Shown one piece after another: positions 46,163-55,474 of a stretch of 64,000 nucleotides of DNA. The notes below the pieces were generated by a model. The model made no database searches. It had not been told where the DNA came from and was given only the letters and a program-made list of their open reading frames with translations. Every line of letters starts with the position of its first letter. Within the stretch, counting starts at the first letter, position 1. Source of the stretch: Nitrosospira briensis (GTDB lineage: Bacteria > Pseudomonadota > Gammaproteobacteria > Burkholderiales > Nitrosomonadaceae); assembly GCF_900115125.1 (NCBI RefSeq), contig NZ_FOVJ01000002.1, positions 124,001 to 188,000 of the forward strand, in the 5' to 3' direction. The translations under genes and the position numbers were made by a program.

Positions 46163-46591
46163 GTGCGGCTCTGGACTCTTCATCCACGCTATCTCGACAC
46201 TAAAGGGCTGGTCGCGGCATGGAGAGAAGCGCTCCTGGCTCAGCAGGTGTTGTCGGGGTTAACCGCCGGATACAAGCATCATCCTCAACTTATCCGGTTT
46301 AGCTTGCATCCTCAGCCGCTTGCAGCAATAGGAACTCTGCTGGCGGGCATTGCTGAGGAAGGCGAGCGACGAGGCTACCAGTTCAACATAACGAAAATTT
46401 TAAAGTCAGGAACAGGCTGTCAAATTGAGGAAACTGAAGGGCAACTGCTCTTTGAATGGACTCATCTGCAAGAAAAGCTGGAAAAGCGTGCACCAGCTCT
46501 GCATCACCGGCTCAAGAACGTTATAACGCCCGACCCGCATCCATTATTCCGCATTGTTCCTGGGGGGATAAGGGAGTGGGAGAAGTTTTAA
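46163..46591 (+). CDS. Pyrimidine-dimer DNA glycosylase family protein
   Basis: The 142-residue product starts at a GTG, giving MRLWTLHPRYLDTKGLVAAW, and continues with a YKHHPQLIRF segment. This N-terminal arrangement characterises the small endonuclease-V-like/Pyr_excise family, whose phage T4 member cuts DNA at UV-induced pyrimidine dimers using the N-terminal amine. The C-terminal part, HPLFRIVPGGIREWEKF, is also typical. It sits 22 bases after the amidohydrolase stop and overlaps the convergent CapA-like gene by 4 bases. Functional proof is lacking for most bacterial members. Confidence 0.75.
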   Translation: MRLWTLHPRYLDTKGLVAAWREALLAQQVLSGLTAGYKHHPQLIRFSLHPQPLAAIGTLLAGIAEEGERRGYQFNITKILKSGTGCQIEETEGQLLFEWTHLQEKLEKRAPALHHRLKNVITPDPHPLFRIVPGGIREWEKF

Positions 46592-47925
46592 TTTTTCAAA
46601 GCTGACGGACTCGCCTCCCAGCGCAGCGTTAATGTGTTGTCGGCATTTTGCTCCACGGAGGTTCCGAATTTTTTTCCTTCCCGCCTCAAGACATTCCTCA
46701 GCCATGAGGCATCGGTTGCAGATGTGTGATTTAGCCTGAAGTTTCTCAGTTGCAGAGGCATCATGGTTAGACTGACCAGTCCGCCTGTTGCCGGGTCTGC
46801 ACTTGCAAAATACATCAGGGCCAAATCACCTCGATAAGCCTCGTGTCCCGAAATTCCCTCATAATCGTTGAGAAAATCGCCACAGCCGTAGAGAATCAGT
46901 TTTCCTTTATAAACTTCGATCCCTTTCACATGGTGAGAGGAGTGGCCGTGAACGATATCAACATCCGCTTCATCGATAAGCTGATGAGCAAATTCCTGTT
47001 GACCGCGTGGGACCTCATAGCCCCAGTTACCGCCCCAATGAATCGACGCAACCACGATGTCACCCGGCAATCTCGCTTTTCCGATATTGTCGCCGATGTC
47101 CCGGACCGTTGCAGCGGAAAAGTCGGGCAGCATGTTCACCCCCGGTCTGTCGGGCGCAGCAGCCCAGCTCCAGGGTATGCCGCTGGTTTCCGATCCAAAC
47201 GAGAAGACCAGCACTCTCCCCTTTTCTGGAACGGTCATCACTGCAGGTTGCTGCGCCTCCCGAATACCGCGGCCGGCTCCTGCAATTCTTATATTGGCAT
47301 CCTTCAACGTTTTCAGCGTCTCCGCAAGCCCCGAATATCCCCAATCCAGAACATGGTTGTTCGCGAGAACGCAACAATCGATATTCGCCGCGGTAATGCA
47401 GGGAATGTTGCCGGGATGCATACGATAATTGACTGCCTTGTTTGCCACGTCATCGCTCCGGGTGACGGCAGTTTCCAGATTGATAATGCGCACATCGGGC
47501 TTTCTGCGGTCCAGTTCGTCCAGCGCATCGCCCCAGATATAGGGAAAATCGACCGGTCTCGGAATTGGGCCGTTCGCCTCTTCGGCAAGCTTCACGTAGC
47601 CGGCCGCACTTTTCATGTAGCCTTCGAAGAGGATAGGGTTACCTGGATGGGGCAAGACCTGGTCGATACCCCTGCCTGTCATGACATCGCCACAGAGAAA
47701 CATGGTAATCGCGTGAGTGGCTTGTGGATGCCGGCCGCCGGCGTATTGTTCGCTATCCTTCGATGAGCGTCCGGCTTCGGCGGCGTTATCGCCAGTATCG
47801 ATTGTGGTCGCCTGCGCGCACACTCGCCTGACTGCAATGGTGATCCCCGCAGCTAGCGCATAACCGATAAACTGGCGCCGCTCCAGTTGCTGGTTTATAC
47901 GTCCCGAATTTTGAGGGCTCTTCAT
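46588..47925 (-). CDS. CapA-family (poly-gamma-glutamate synthesis-like) metallophosphatase
   Basis: The 445-residue exported protein has an N-terminal ERRQFIGYALAAGITIAV twin-arginine signal. The PGA_cap domain (about residues 75-380) carries the metallophosphatase-like ligands: FLCGDVMTGRGID (Asp), NLETAVT, LANNHVLDWG (Asn-His), ASIHWGGNWG (His) and VHGHSSHHVKGIE (His). It ends in a GCGDFLNDYEG segment. In Bacillus, CapA takes part in poly-gamma-glutamate capsule formation, but solitary homologues such as this one lie outside capBC operons and their substrate is unknown. A Thr/Asp/Ala-rich stretch follows the signal. Confidence 0.85.
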   Translation of the reverse strand: MKSPQNSGRINQQLERRQFIGYALAAGITIAVRRVCAQATTIDTGDNAAEAGRSSKDSEQYAGGRHPQATHAITMFLCGDVMTGRGIDQVLPHPGNPILFEGYMKSAAGYVKLAEEANGPIPRPVDFPYIWGDALDELDRRKPDVRIINLETAVTRSDDVANKAVNYRMHPGNIPCITAANIDCCVLANNHVLDWGYSGLAETLKTLKDANIRIAGAGRGIREAQQPAVMTVPEKGRVLVFSFGSETSGIPWSWAAAPDRPGVNMLPDFSAATVRDIGDNIGKARLPGDIVVASIHWGGNWGYEVPRGQQEFAHQLIDEADVDIVHGHSSHHVKGIEVYKGKLILYGCGDFLNDYEGISGHEAYRGDLALMYFASADPATGGLVSLTMMPLQLRNFRLNHTSATDASWLRNVLRREGKKFGTSVEQNADNTLTLRWEASPSALKN

Positions 47926-48017
47926 CGCGGAATCACACTCGTCTGCATGTCACGGGTTGGAGGCTGCTAAGAGTGCTGCTGAGGGTTAGTCTGATCATTT
48001 CCTCCGGTTGTGGCCAA

Positions 48018-48989
48018 TCAGGGCAGGAGATTAATTTCTTCCGCTAAACGATTAGAAACCAAAGAAAATCCGGCAAAGGATGGATGCAGCTCGTTGGCCC
48101 AGTCTTCCTGATAAACCGACAGATCATCACGTAATATACCGCGAAGGTCGACGTATATTACATGCGAAAATTCCGGATGACCTACTATGCTCCGAAGCAT
48201 GTCGTTGATTCTATCAACGAGTGTTCTCGCCAAACTCATCCTCTCGGGAAGGTCATCAAAACCTTTTTCCCGAAATCCGGGTTCGAGCCAGGGACCAGGG
48301 AAGAGGCCCCATCCCCCCAGGAATCCTCTCCCATCCGGAACGGGATAATCGTAACCGTGAATCAGAATTGGAATCTTTCTACCAATAGCTCTATTACAAA
48401 GCGTAGTAAGTTCACTCAATATCGTACCGTAAGCGGTGAAGATTCGTTCAATGACACCGTCCACCACCTGGCTGTTTAATCCGCTTATTGGCGATAGCCT
48501 GTGATTTAATATCATTCCAAACTCCCTGCCCGCAAAATCGTTACCGCCGCCCGACAAAAGAACAGCCTTGGGGATTTTACTTTCCCTTAATAGCAGTCTT
48601 TCCAGGCGCCGTAGAAATTGCACGAGCTGGCCACCATCATAGGCCATATGTTCAACATGGTCCCCTTTGTGCGCAACGGACTCGACATCATATCCATGCT
48701 CATCTTCAAGGCAACCCAAGACATCTTTCCATGGGTAATCAAACCAGGAATCGCCCTCTGCCATGAGGGTACCTTTCGATCTCGCATCCCTGAAATTCCT
48801 TATGAAATCGGACTCAGGCATGGCTTTCATCTCGGTTAGCGAGTCTATTGGCAAATTTTTTTCGAACTCGTCGAGGGCCACGGCACGTGTTTTTATGGCA
48901 CCAAGGCGATACTCGAACACTTTCAGTGCCAGGTTCTCGCCTACTTTAATTGCAGCGTCCAGATTGGAACTCGTTGCGCTCGCTGGCAT
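48018..48989 (-). CDS. SGNH/GDSL-type hydrolase
   Basis: The ATG at 48989 has an AGGAGA site 6 bases upstream and gives 323 residues; a TTG five codons earlier overlaps that site and is not used. The serine-hydrolase blocks are in order: LMAEGDSWFDYP (nucleophile Ser 81), VLLSGGGNDFAG (oxyanion Gly/Asn) and WANELHPSFAGF (block V, with His). SGNH enzymes hydrolyse esters of lipids or sugars. No signal peptide is present, so it probably acts in the cytoplasm. It follows the cyclooxygenase-like gene by 97 bases in the same direction. Confidence 0.8.
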   Translation of the reverse strand: MPASATSSNLDAAIKVGENLALKVFEYRLGAIKTRAVALDEFEKNLPIDSLTEMKAMPESDFIRNFRDARSKGTLMAEGDSWFDYPWKDVLGCLEDEHGYDVESVAHKGDHVEHMAYDGGQLVQFLRRLERLLLRESKIPKAVLLSGGGNDFAGREFGMILNHRLSPISGLNSQVVDGVIERIFTAYGTILSELTTLCNRAIGRKIPILIHGYDYPVPDGRGFLGGWGLFPGPWLEPGFREKGFDDLPERMSLARTLVDRINDMLRSIVGHPEFSHVIYVDLRGILRDDLSVYQEDWANELHPSFAGFSLVSNRLAEEINLLP

Positions 48990-49086
48990 GGCTTTTCTCC
49001 TCAATTCATAAATATTCTGATGTTTTTTCGAGTTCAGTTCCTCGTAGGCTGGAAAGCTCTACCAGGAGAAGTGTTTTTGCGGAGCC

Positions 49087-50619
49087 TTACCCTTCCCTTG
49101 CGTTTCCCTCAACAACAGGTTCCCAGTCCGGCAGGGTCAGGCCGATGTGTAAGTCGCCGGACGGGTCGAAACGGGTGTTCCTGTCCACGATATCCCTTAA
49201 TCTCGACGTATTGTGGATCGCCTTCCACCCGGCGGCGGAAAAAGTATCTTCCTTAAAGACGTATTTGGAGAGCAAGGGATTGGTCAGCGCTTGAGAAAAA
49301 GCATCCACGCCAACCATTCTGAGCATCAAGGGTGGTAATGGTGAATTCGGCACAGGATCTTCCGCAAATAAGCCGACGTAAAATTCGACATCTTCTACAC
49401 GGCCATATGTGTTCCTCAAAAAATCGACCACCCTGACATCCCTGGAAACGTCATCGAAGTGCCGGGGCCTTGGTAGCGACACATATTCCCGATAGTCGGT
49501 ATAGGGGGCCAACTCCCCAAGGCGTCCTTGATCGATGGCGCGAGCTTCAAGACCCAGCAGCGGGTCAGGGGTATTAAACGGGCCGAGCCGGCCTGCTCGT
49601 TGTCCACTTATATCCGTGAATGCCAGACGCAACCCGGCATCCAATAAAAGCTTATTGTTCATGAATGTTTTTTCTACGGCACAGTCATGGCCGTTCCACG
49701 TTATCGCATTCGGGACTAGCGAGTGCCACCGATACAGCAAACTGAATTCCGTTGTAATCCAGTTCGGCTTGTTCCATGGCGCATCCCATGCGACTGACGG
49801 ATCGAGCCGGTATAGACTACGGGGAGAGATATGATTGATATATTCTTCGACGACAATCTTGATGAACAATACGATCACTGTATTTCTTGCTGTCTGAAAT
49901 ACGCGCTCATCATTCCATTGAGGATGGTTTTGTTCGATCTCGCCGGCAAGCCGGTTATGCTCCCGGAGAAATAACGTATTCATCATGGCGATCTGCGGAA
50001 CGGCGTTTGTTCGATCTCCTCCAAAAGCAAAAATTCGAGCACGCAGTTCTTCCAGGCTCGGCGTATCACCCAGAGTACTATCCATTCCGAGCGGCTTATC
50101 GAGGACGGCAAATTCCTCCTTCAGCATGCCGTTATCGAAAAGGAAAGGCGAAAACTCTTCACCTTCGATTAATTGTGACTTCAAACGGCCCCTCTCTCCG
50201 GCGTTCTCACTTCGAAGCCGAAGCGCTTCGGTTTGCCGTGGCAACCGCCCGTAAAGCGGACACATGTCAATCTGATGGTTGGAGGTATTTTGTAGCCGGA
50301 CCTCCTCCGGTTCGCCTGCATCGGGCATGCGCGTGCGAATAAAACCATCGGTCAAATACTGGGCAAATGTTGGAAACAGCAAAGTCGACTTATCGCAAAA
50401 GAGAGGATTCTCATCCTGTTGCCTGAAAAGTTCGAGCAGATCCTCGGTTTTTGGAAGATTTGTCGTTTTTTTTGGCGGCAAATGACGTGCGCTCCACCGC
50501 TGATCTGTAAGAGAGGTCCACGAGGTATAGTCGTGGACGGTACTCAAGGGATGGGGCCTGTGACGGGAAACATTAATTACACCATTGATCGCCTGCGCGT
50601 TCAAATCGTCCGTCGCCAT
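49087..50619 (-). CDS. Cyclooxygenase-like animal-type haem peroxidase/dioxygenase
   Basis: The 510-residue protein belongs to the peroxidase-cyclooxygenase superfamily. Segments line up with cyclooxygenase in order: FAQYLTDGFIRT (distal helix), HQIDMCPLYGRLPRQTEALR, FLREHNRLAGEI, EFSLLYRWHSLVP and TFSAAGWKAIHNTSRL. The proximal haem ligand His 299 and the catalytic Tyr 296 (YRWH) are kept. The distal Gln 87 is kept, but the distal His position is Asp (91). Known relatives oxygenate fatty acids (cyclooxygenases, plant alpha-dioxygenase). No EGF domain, signal peptide or membrane helix is visible. AGGAGA precedes the ATG. The SGNH hydrolase gene lies just downstream. Confidence 0.85.
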   Translation of the reverse strand: MATDDLNAQAINGVINVSRHRPHPLSTVHDYTSWTSLTDQRWSARHLPPKKTTNLPKTEDLLELFRQQDENPLFCDKSTLLFPTFAQYLTDGFIRTRMPDAGEPEEVRLQNTSNHQIDMCPLYGRLPRQTEALRLRSENAGERGRLKSQLIEGEEFSPFLFDNGMLKEEFAVLDKPLGMDSTLGDTPSLEELRARIFAFGGDRTNAVPQIAMMNTLFLREHNRLAGEIEQNHPQWNDERVFQTARNTVIVLFIKIVVEEYINHISPRSLYRLDPSVAWDAPWNKPNWITTEFSLLYRWHSLVPNAITWNGHDCAVEKTFMNNKLLLDAGLRLAFTDISGQRAGRLGPFNTPDPLLGLEARAIDQGRLGELAPYTDYREYVSLPRPRHFDDVSRDVRVVDFLRNTYGRVEDVEFYVGLFAEDPVPNSPLPPLMLRMVGVDAFSQALTNPLLSKYVFKEDTFSAAGWKAIHNTSRLRDIVDRNTRFDPSGDLHIGLTLPDWEPVVEGNAREG

Positions 50620-50919
50620 TTTGGATTCTCCTATCCTTCAGATAAGTTCCAAGGTAAATTCAATTACTATCGTTCGTCATCGCTCATAACTCTTTTTGCA
50701 TTGAGTATCACGGCGAGCCGGGCCAATAGGTAGCGGCAGAGTTTTACGAACTGCATAGCCGACCTCAATTATTAATAGCACAAATATGAGGATGAACATG
50801 ACGGCTGCTATACTCCTTCCCACCGATCAACTACACCGGCATGGACATCGTATTTTCCATCGGCGAGGTAAAGCCATCAAAATGCGGTATTCCAGCGGCT
50901 TTAAAATAATGGATGAAAC
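50620..50919. other. Divergent intergenic region before the EVE gene
   Basis: This 300-base gap lies between the cyclooxygenase-like and EVE-domain genes and should contain both promoters. A TATACT -10-like element occurs near 50811 in the plus direction without a clear -35. No gene or RNA was recognised. Confidence 0.4.
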
Positions 50920-51378
50920 GTGCGTTACTGGCTGATGAAGTCGGAGCCTTCCGATGTAAGCATCGACGACCTTGCCTCGATGCCGGGCCAAAACGTGGCA
51001 TGGTATGGTGTGCGCAATTATCAGGCGCGCAATTTCATGCGCGACCAGATGCGCGTCGGGGACGGGGTTTTCTTTTACCATTCAAGTTGCGAACAGCCAG
51101 GGATTGCCGGAATCGCCGAGGTCAGCAAGCTCGCCTACCCTGATGCTACTCAATTCGACCCCGGCAGCAAGTATTTCGACTCGAAAGCCGCGCCGCAGAA
51201 TCCCCGCTGGTTCAATGTGGATGTACGATTTGTAAGAAAAACCCGTTTGATCGGTATCAAGGAGCTACGAGACTATCCCGATCTGGCCACCATGCGAATT
51301 CTGCAAAAAGGAAACCGCTTGTCCATCACGCCGGTAGATCCCTCCGAATGGAATTTCATTATGGGAATTCTGCAATGA
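50920..51378 (+). CDS. EVE-domain protein
   Basis: The 152-residue protein starts at a GTG, giving MRYWLMKSEPSDVSIDDLA. It is a single EVE domain, with WYGVRNYQARNFMRDQMRVG, VFFYHSSCEQPGIAGIAEV and a C-terminal SITPVDPSEWNFI. EVE domains belong to the PUA-like group and bind modified bases in DNA or RNA; the human homologue THYN1 reads 5-hydroxymethylcytosine. Bacterial solitary EVE proteins are widespread and their role is not settled. Related genomes often place this gene near zapA and 6S RNA, so it probably marks the right edge of the accessory block. Confidence 0.93.
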   Translation: MRYWLMKSEPSDVSIDDLASMPGQNVAWYGVRNYQARNFMRDQMRVGDGVFFYHSSCEQPGIAGIAEVSKLAYPDATQFDPGSKYFDSKAAPQNPRWFNVDVRFVRKTRLIGIKELRDYPDLATMRILQKGNRLSITPVDPSEWNFIMGILQ

Positions 51379-51456
51379 CCTGCTTGCGGCGAGTCTCCCT
51401 TTCAAGGGTCTGCGCGCAAGTGCTGAAGCCGGGCAACTATCACGGCAAAGCCTGAA

Positions 51457-52254
51457 GTGGAGTGGTGGCTTGCCTATCTGCTGCTAGGCATGTTTGTGGG
51501 GTTTTTTGCGGGACTGCTGGGTATCGGCGGGGGATTAGTCATGGTTCCTGTGCTCAGCTTTATTTTTAGCGCCCAGCATTTTCCTCCCGAACGCATCCTG
51601 CACCTTGCCCTGGGCACCACCATGGCGTCGATCATATTCACTTCGGCTTCCAGCCTGCGTACGCATCACGCTCACCGCGCGGTGAACTGGCAAGTAGTGA
51701 AATTTATCACTCCGGGTATCATCCTGGGCACATTGGGTGGTGCGACGGTGGCGGGAATGCTGTCCAGCCGGGTGCTCAGCATTATCGTAGTCGTATTCAT
51801 TTATTATGCCGCCACGCAAATGTTGCTTGAAATCAAACCGAAACCCAGCCGCACGCTTCCTGGCAGGTGGGGTATGTTCGGAGCGGGCGGCATAATCGGG
51901 ATGGTTTCCAGCTTCGTCGCGATCGGCGGGGGATTGCTCACGGTGCCGTTTCTTTCCATCTGCAACGTCAGGCTCCAGCACGCGATTGGTACTTCAGCCG
52001 CAGTGGGTTTTCCCATCGCTGTAGCGGGTGCTATCGGATATATCGTAAACGGCATGGCGCAACCTCAGCCGCTGCCGGATTATAGCCTCGGGTACGTGCA
52101 TGTACCGGCGGTAGGCTGGGTCGCGTTAGCGAGCATGTTGACCGCACCCCTCGGCGCAAAAGCAACTCACACCATGCCAACCGCTACGCTCAAGGCAATT
52201 TTTGTCGTACTGCTTTACCTGTTGGGGACAAAGATGCTGATAGGACTGTTTTAG
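51457..52254 (+). CDS. TauE/SafE-family membrane transporter
   Basis: The 265-residue protein starts at a GTG, giving MEWWLAYLLLGMFVGFFAGL, and has about eight membrane helices. Two similar halves each carry the family signature: GLLGIGGGLVMVPVL near the start and VSSFVAIGGGLLTVPFL in the middle. Members export sulfite, sulfoacetate or other organic sulfonates, but specificity is not visible in the sequence. It follows the EVE gene by 78 bases in the same direction and is convergent with purC. Confidence 0.9.
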   Translation: MEWWLAYLLLGMFVGFFAGLLGIGGGLVMVPVLSFIFSAQHFPPERILHLALGTTMASIIFTSASSLRTHHAHRAVNWQVVKFITPGIILGTLGGATVAGMLSSRVLSIIVVVFIYYAATQMLLEIKPKPSRTLPGRWGMFGAGGIIGMVSSFVAIGGGLLTVPFLSICNVRLQHAIGTSAAVGFPIAVAGAIGYIVNGMAQPQPLPDYSLGYVHVPAVGWVALASMLTAPLGAKATHTMPTATLKAIFVVLLYLLGTKMLIGLF

Positions 52255-52312
52255 CTCAACAAAACTTTCCGCTGGCCCCTGTGTGCGCAGGCTCGTTTTT
52301 CCGTCCTGCAAG

Positions 52313-53203
52313 CTAAGCTGCCAGGCGACTCAGGGCTTCGTGATATTTTTCCCTTGTTTTGGCGAGCACATCGGGGGGCAGGGCAGGCGCGGGTGCTTTC
52401 TTGTTCCACTCCTGGGTTTCCAGCCAGTCGCGCACGAACTGTTTATCGTAGCTGGGTGGATTTTTCCCTGGCGCATACTGGTCGGCAGGCCAGAAACGGG
52501 ACGAGTCGGGCGTCAGGGCCTCGTCTATGAGATAAAGCCTGCCCGCGTCATCCTGGCCGAATTCGAACTTTGTGTCCGCGATGATTATGCCTTTTGCTAC
52601 CGCATAATCCGCCGCTTCCGTATATAGCGCTATGGCTTTGTCCCGCACTTGCTCCGCCAGCTCCTTGCCCAGCAGTTTTTCCGCTTCGCTGAATGGGATA
52701 TTTTCGTCATGGGCGCCCTGCTCGGCCTTGGTTGAGGGCGTAAAGACCGCCCCTCCAGGTATCCGGTCGGCTTCCTGTAATCCGGGAGGAAATTTTATCC
52801 CGCAGATCATGCCGGTACTTTTATAGTCCTTCCACCCCGAGCCGGCAACGTATCCTCGCACGATGGCTTCTATGAGCAGCGGCTTCAACCGCTTCACCAC
52901 GAATGCACGGCCAGACACCTGTTCGCGTTCGTCCTTTGCTACGACTGCTTCGGGTGCAATGCCGGTCAGGTGGTTAGGAATAACGTGAGCCAGTTTTTCA
53001 AACCAGAAGCTCGATAGAGCAGTGAGCAGCTTTCCCTTCCCCGGCACCGGCGTCGGCAGGATCACGTCGAATGCGGAAAGCCGATCAGTCTGGATGATCA
53101 ACAGCTTGTCTTCATCAACCGCATATATGTCGCGCACCTTTCCGCGATGCAGGAGAGGCAGGCTTCGTATGTCGGTTTCAAACACCTCGGATTGATCAGC
53201 CAT
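52313..53203 (-). CDS. purC: SAICAR synthetase
   Basis: The 296-residue enzyme is phosphoribosylaminoimidazole-succinocarboxamide synthase of de novo purine synthesis; it joins CAIR and aspartate with ATP. Family motifs are [40 protein letters not shown] and, in the middle, [18 protein letters not shown]. It carries a C-terminal extension ([19 protein letters not shown]), like the longer beta-proteobacterial and yeast-type enzymes. It is the last gene of purE-purK-purC, with 40 bases after purK. Confidence 0.96.
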   Translation of the reverse strand: MADQSEVFETDIRSLPLLHRGKVRDIYAVDEDKLLIIQTDRLSAFDVILPTPVPGKGKLLTALSSFWFEKLAHVIPNHLTGIAPEAVVAKDEREQVSGRAFVVKRLKPLLIEAIVRGYVAGSGWKDYKSTGMICGIKFPPGLQEADRIPGGAVFTPSTKAEQGAHDENIPFSEAEKLLGKELAEQVRDKAIALYTEAADYAVAKGIIIADTKFEFGQDDAGRLYLIDEALTPDSSRFWPADQYAPGKNPPSYDKQFVRDWLETQEWNKKAPAPALPPDVLAKTREKYHEALSRLAA

Positions 53204-53243
53204 TATGTTTGTCTTTTACGAATCTGCCTCGTGAATGCGGGCG

Positions 53244-54404
53244 TCAGCATTCCAGCGACTGCTTGATTTCCAGCGCAAGCTGCAACGCGGCTTCCGTGCT
53301 TTCCGCCAGCACGGTATAGTGTCCCATTTTCCGTCCGTGCCGGGCTTCAAGCTTGCCGTACAAATGCAATTTGACGCAAGGATGCCGCAGCACCTGTTCC
53401 CACTTCGGCTCTCCTCCCTGCCACAGATCGCCCAATAAGTTCACCATCACCGCCGCCCCATGCATGGCCGTGCTGCCGAGAGGCATTCCACAAAGAATTC
53501 GTACCTGCTGTTCAAACTGCGAGGTAACACAAGCGTCTATGGAGTAATGGCCGCTGTTATGAGGACGAGGAGCAATTTCATTCACCAGCAGCCGGCCATC
53601 GGCAAGCACAAAAAACTCCACGCATAATACGCCGCGGTAATCGAGCTTCTCCGCGACGCGAACCGCGATATCCCGCGCGTTTTGTATGATCGCTGGTGAT
53701 GCACGGGCGGGAATGATGCTGGTATCAAGTATGCCGTCACGATGTTGATTCTCCGATACGGGGAAAGTGGCGACTTCGCCATCGAAACCGCGCGACACGA
53801 TGACCGACACCTCACTTTCCAACGGCAACAGCTTTTCCAGCACGCATGGCTCCCGGTTCATGCCGATAAACGCCGTGTCGAGTTCTGCTGGATTGCTTAC
53901 CCTCGCCTGGCCTTTGCCGTCATAACCGAACCGGCTTATTTTAAGAATCCCCGGAAATAATCCGGGAAACAGTTCGGGCCGCTTTTGCTGTATTACTCCG
54001 TCCGGATTATGGATATTTGACGAATTCTGAATTACCGCATAAGGCGCAACTCCGAACCCGTTGGCTGCGAGAAAGTTCTTTTCAAGAATACGATTCTGGG
54101 CAACCGCAACGCTGCTCGCGGCTGGACTGACGACGCAAGGTTCAGCCAGTGTTCTTAGCGATTCGGCCGGCACATTTTCAAACTCGGTAGTAACCCCCGC
54201 ACAGGTGGACCCAAGCTCACGCAATGCGTCGCTGTCAAGATAATCGGCATGCAAATGCCGGTCGGCCACGCTGCTGGCGGGGCCGCCATCGGCTGGATCG
54301 AGCACGGTGACGCGATAGCCCATGCTTTGCGCTGCCATAGTGAACATGCGCCCGAGCTGGCCGCCTCCGAGGAGGCCCAGCATAGCTCCCGGCTTGATGC
54401 TCAT
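53244..54404 (-). CDS. purK: N5-carboxyaminoimidazole ribonucleotide synthetase
   Basis: PurK carboxylates AIR at N5 using ATP and bicarbonate, feeding PurE. The start ATG overlaps the purE stop (ATGA), giving 386 residues. The ATP-grasp fold shows [20 protein letters not shown] at the N-terminus, [15 protein letters not shown] in the ATP-binding loop and [20 protein letters not shown] for metal and substrate. Although the frame stays open much further upstream through purE, those residues are not PurK. Coupled translation with purE is likely. Confidence 0.96.
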   Translation of the reverse strand: MSIKPGAMLGLLGGGQLGRMFTMAAQSMGYRVTVLDPADGGPASSVADRHLHADYLDSDALRELGSTCAGVTTEFENVPAESLRTLAEPCVVSPAASSVAVAQNRILEKNFLAANGFGVAPYAVIQNSSNIHNPDGVIQQKRPELFPGLFPGILKISRFGYDGKGQARVSNPAELDTAFIGMNREPCVLEKLLPLESEVSVIVSRGFDGEVATFPVSENQHRDGILDTSIIPARASPAIIQNARDIAVRVAEKLDYRGVLCVEFFVLADGRLLVNEIAPRPHNSGHYSIDACVTSQFEQQVRILCGMPLGSTAMHGAAVMVNLLGDLWQGGEPKWEQVLRHPCVKLHLYGKLEARHGRKMGHYTVLAESTEAALQLALEIKQSLEC

Positions 54405-54892
54405 AACCCGGGAAGTGTCATTGCCGCAACGCTGGCTGTCTGGGTCCGGCGAAATTCGACGAGAAGGCCCGCTAGTTTTGTATCTTCTACCGCCAGCATC
54501 GCAACGGCAAACAGCGCGGCATTGGATGCGCCCGCCTCGCCGATGGCAAAGGTCGCGACAGGGATGCCCCTGGGCATCTGGACAATGGAAAGAAGCGAAT
54601 CGATGCCCTGAAGCTGCCGGGAGACGACCGGCACGCCCAGCACGGGCAGCGTGGTTTTGGCGGCAATCATTCCGGGCAGGTGCGCGGCGCCGCCTGCGCC
54701 GGCGATAATGCATTTGAGTCCTCGTTCGATCGCCGTTTCCGCATATTCGAACATGCGATCCGGCGTGCGATGGGCGGAAACCACCTCGGTCTCATAAGAT
54801 ACATTGAAATCATTCAATATACCTGCCGCGTGCTTCATGACCTCCCAGTCGCTGCTGCTACCCATGATGACGCCTACCAGAGGATTGTTCAT
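54401..54892 (-). CDS. purE: N5-CAIR mutase
   Basis: PurE moves the carboxyl group of N5-CAIR to carbon 4, giving CAIR. The 163-residue class I enzyme shows [35 protein letters not shown] with the catalytic His, and [20 protein letters not shown]. The active-site residues are complete. It starts 13 bases after the PsiE-like gene and overlaps purK by 4 bases. Confidence 0.97.
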   Translation of the reverse strand: MNNPLVGVIMGSSSDWEVMKHAAGILNDFNVSYETEVVSAHRTPDRMFEYAETAIERGLKCIIAGAGGAAHLPGMIAAKTTLPVLGVPVVSRQLQGIDSLLSIVQMPRGIPVATFAIGEAGASNAALFAVAMLAVEDTKLAGLLVEFRRTQTASVAAMTLPGL

Positions 54893-54905
54893 TGGAGGGA
54901 GGCCA

Positions 54906-55352
54906 TCATTCGCGGAGATTGGTTTTCTTGGAAGCCTCCGCCAGATCCTCCAGGTCTTCCAGATAGGGGTAACGCACGTGCCCGTAGCGGATGGCCAACA
55001 CCGCTACCGCGATCAGCACGATTGAGCCGGAGACGCCAAGGAGACGCATGTTGTCCATTTCCTTGATATCCACCGTCACGTAGCGCGCCATCGCCACCAT
55101 GGCGATATAAAGAGGGAATCGGACAGGCAGCTTGCCTGACTCGAAATACAAGCCCACCATTGTCAGTATTTCCAGGTAGAGAAACATGAGCAGCAGGTCC
55201 GCCAGCGTAACCCTGCCATTGTGGATCATCAGCATGGTTTCCTGGTAACCTGCAAATATTGTGGCAAGCGCGATCACGATTAGCCCCGCACCCTCAAAAA
55301 GGTGAAGCACCCTGCGCGAATAGTTGGCTGTACGGATACGAGTACTAGGCAT
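54906..55352 (-). CDS. PsiE-family membrane protein
   Basis: The 148-residue protein has four predicted membrane helices ([74 protein letters not shown]). The conserved charged segment between helices, [13 protein letters not shown], fits PsiE, named for phosphate-starvation induction in E. coli; its biochemical role is unknown. It is placed directly before purE, possibly in the same operon. No Pho box was recognised. Confidence 0.85.
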   Translation of the reverse strand: MPSTRIRTANYSRRVLHLFEGAGLIVIALATIFAGYQETMLMIHNGRVTLADLLLMFLYLEILTMVGLYFESGKLPVRFPLYIAMVAMARYVTVDIKEMDNMRLLGVSGSIVLIAVAVLAIRYGHVRYPYLEDLEDLAEASKKTNLRE

Positions 55353-55474
55353 TTAGCATTTAGCTTTTTTCTTGTCGGGAACCGTTCAGAGTAAGCAGTG
55401 TCAATACTACCTCTTCCAGATGACAATTCCAATTTCGATTGAACCTGCAAACAAGCCTTTGATTATTTTCTCCG

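Noticed and set aside
50827-51081. 84-codon frame opposite the EVE gene start
   Set aside because: It is antisense to the conserved EVE domain and has no family character.
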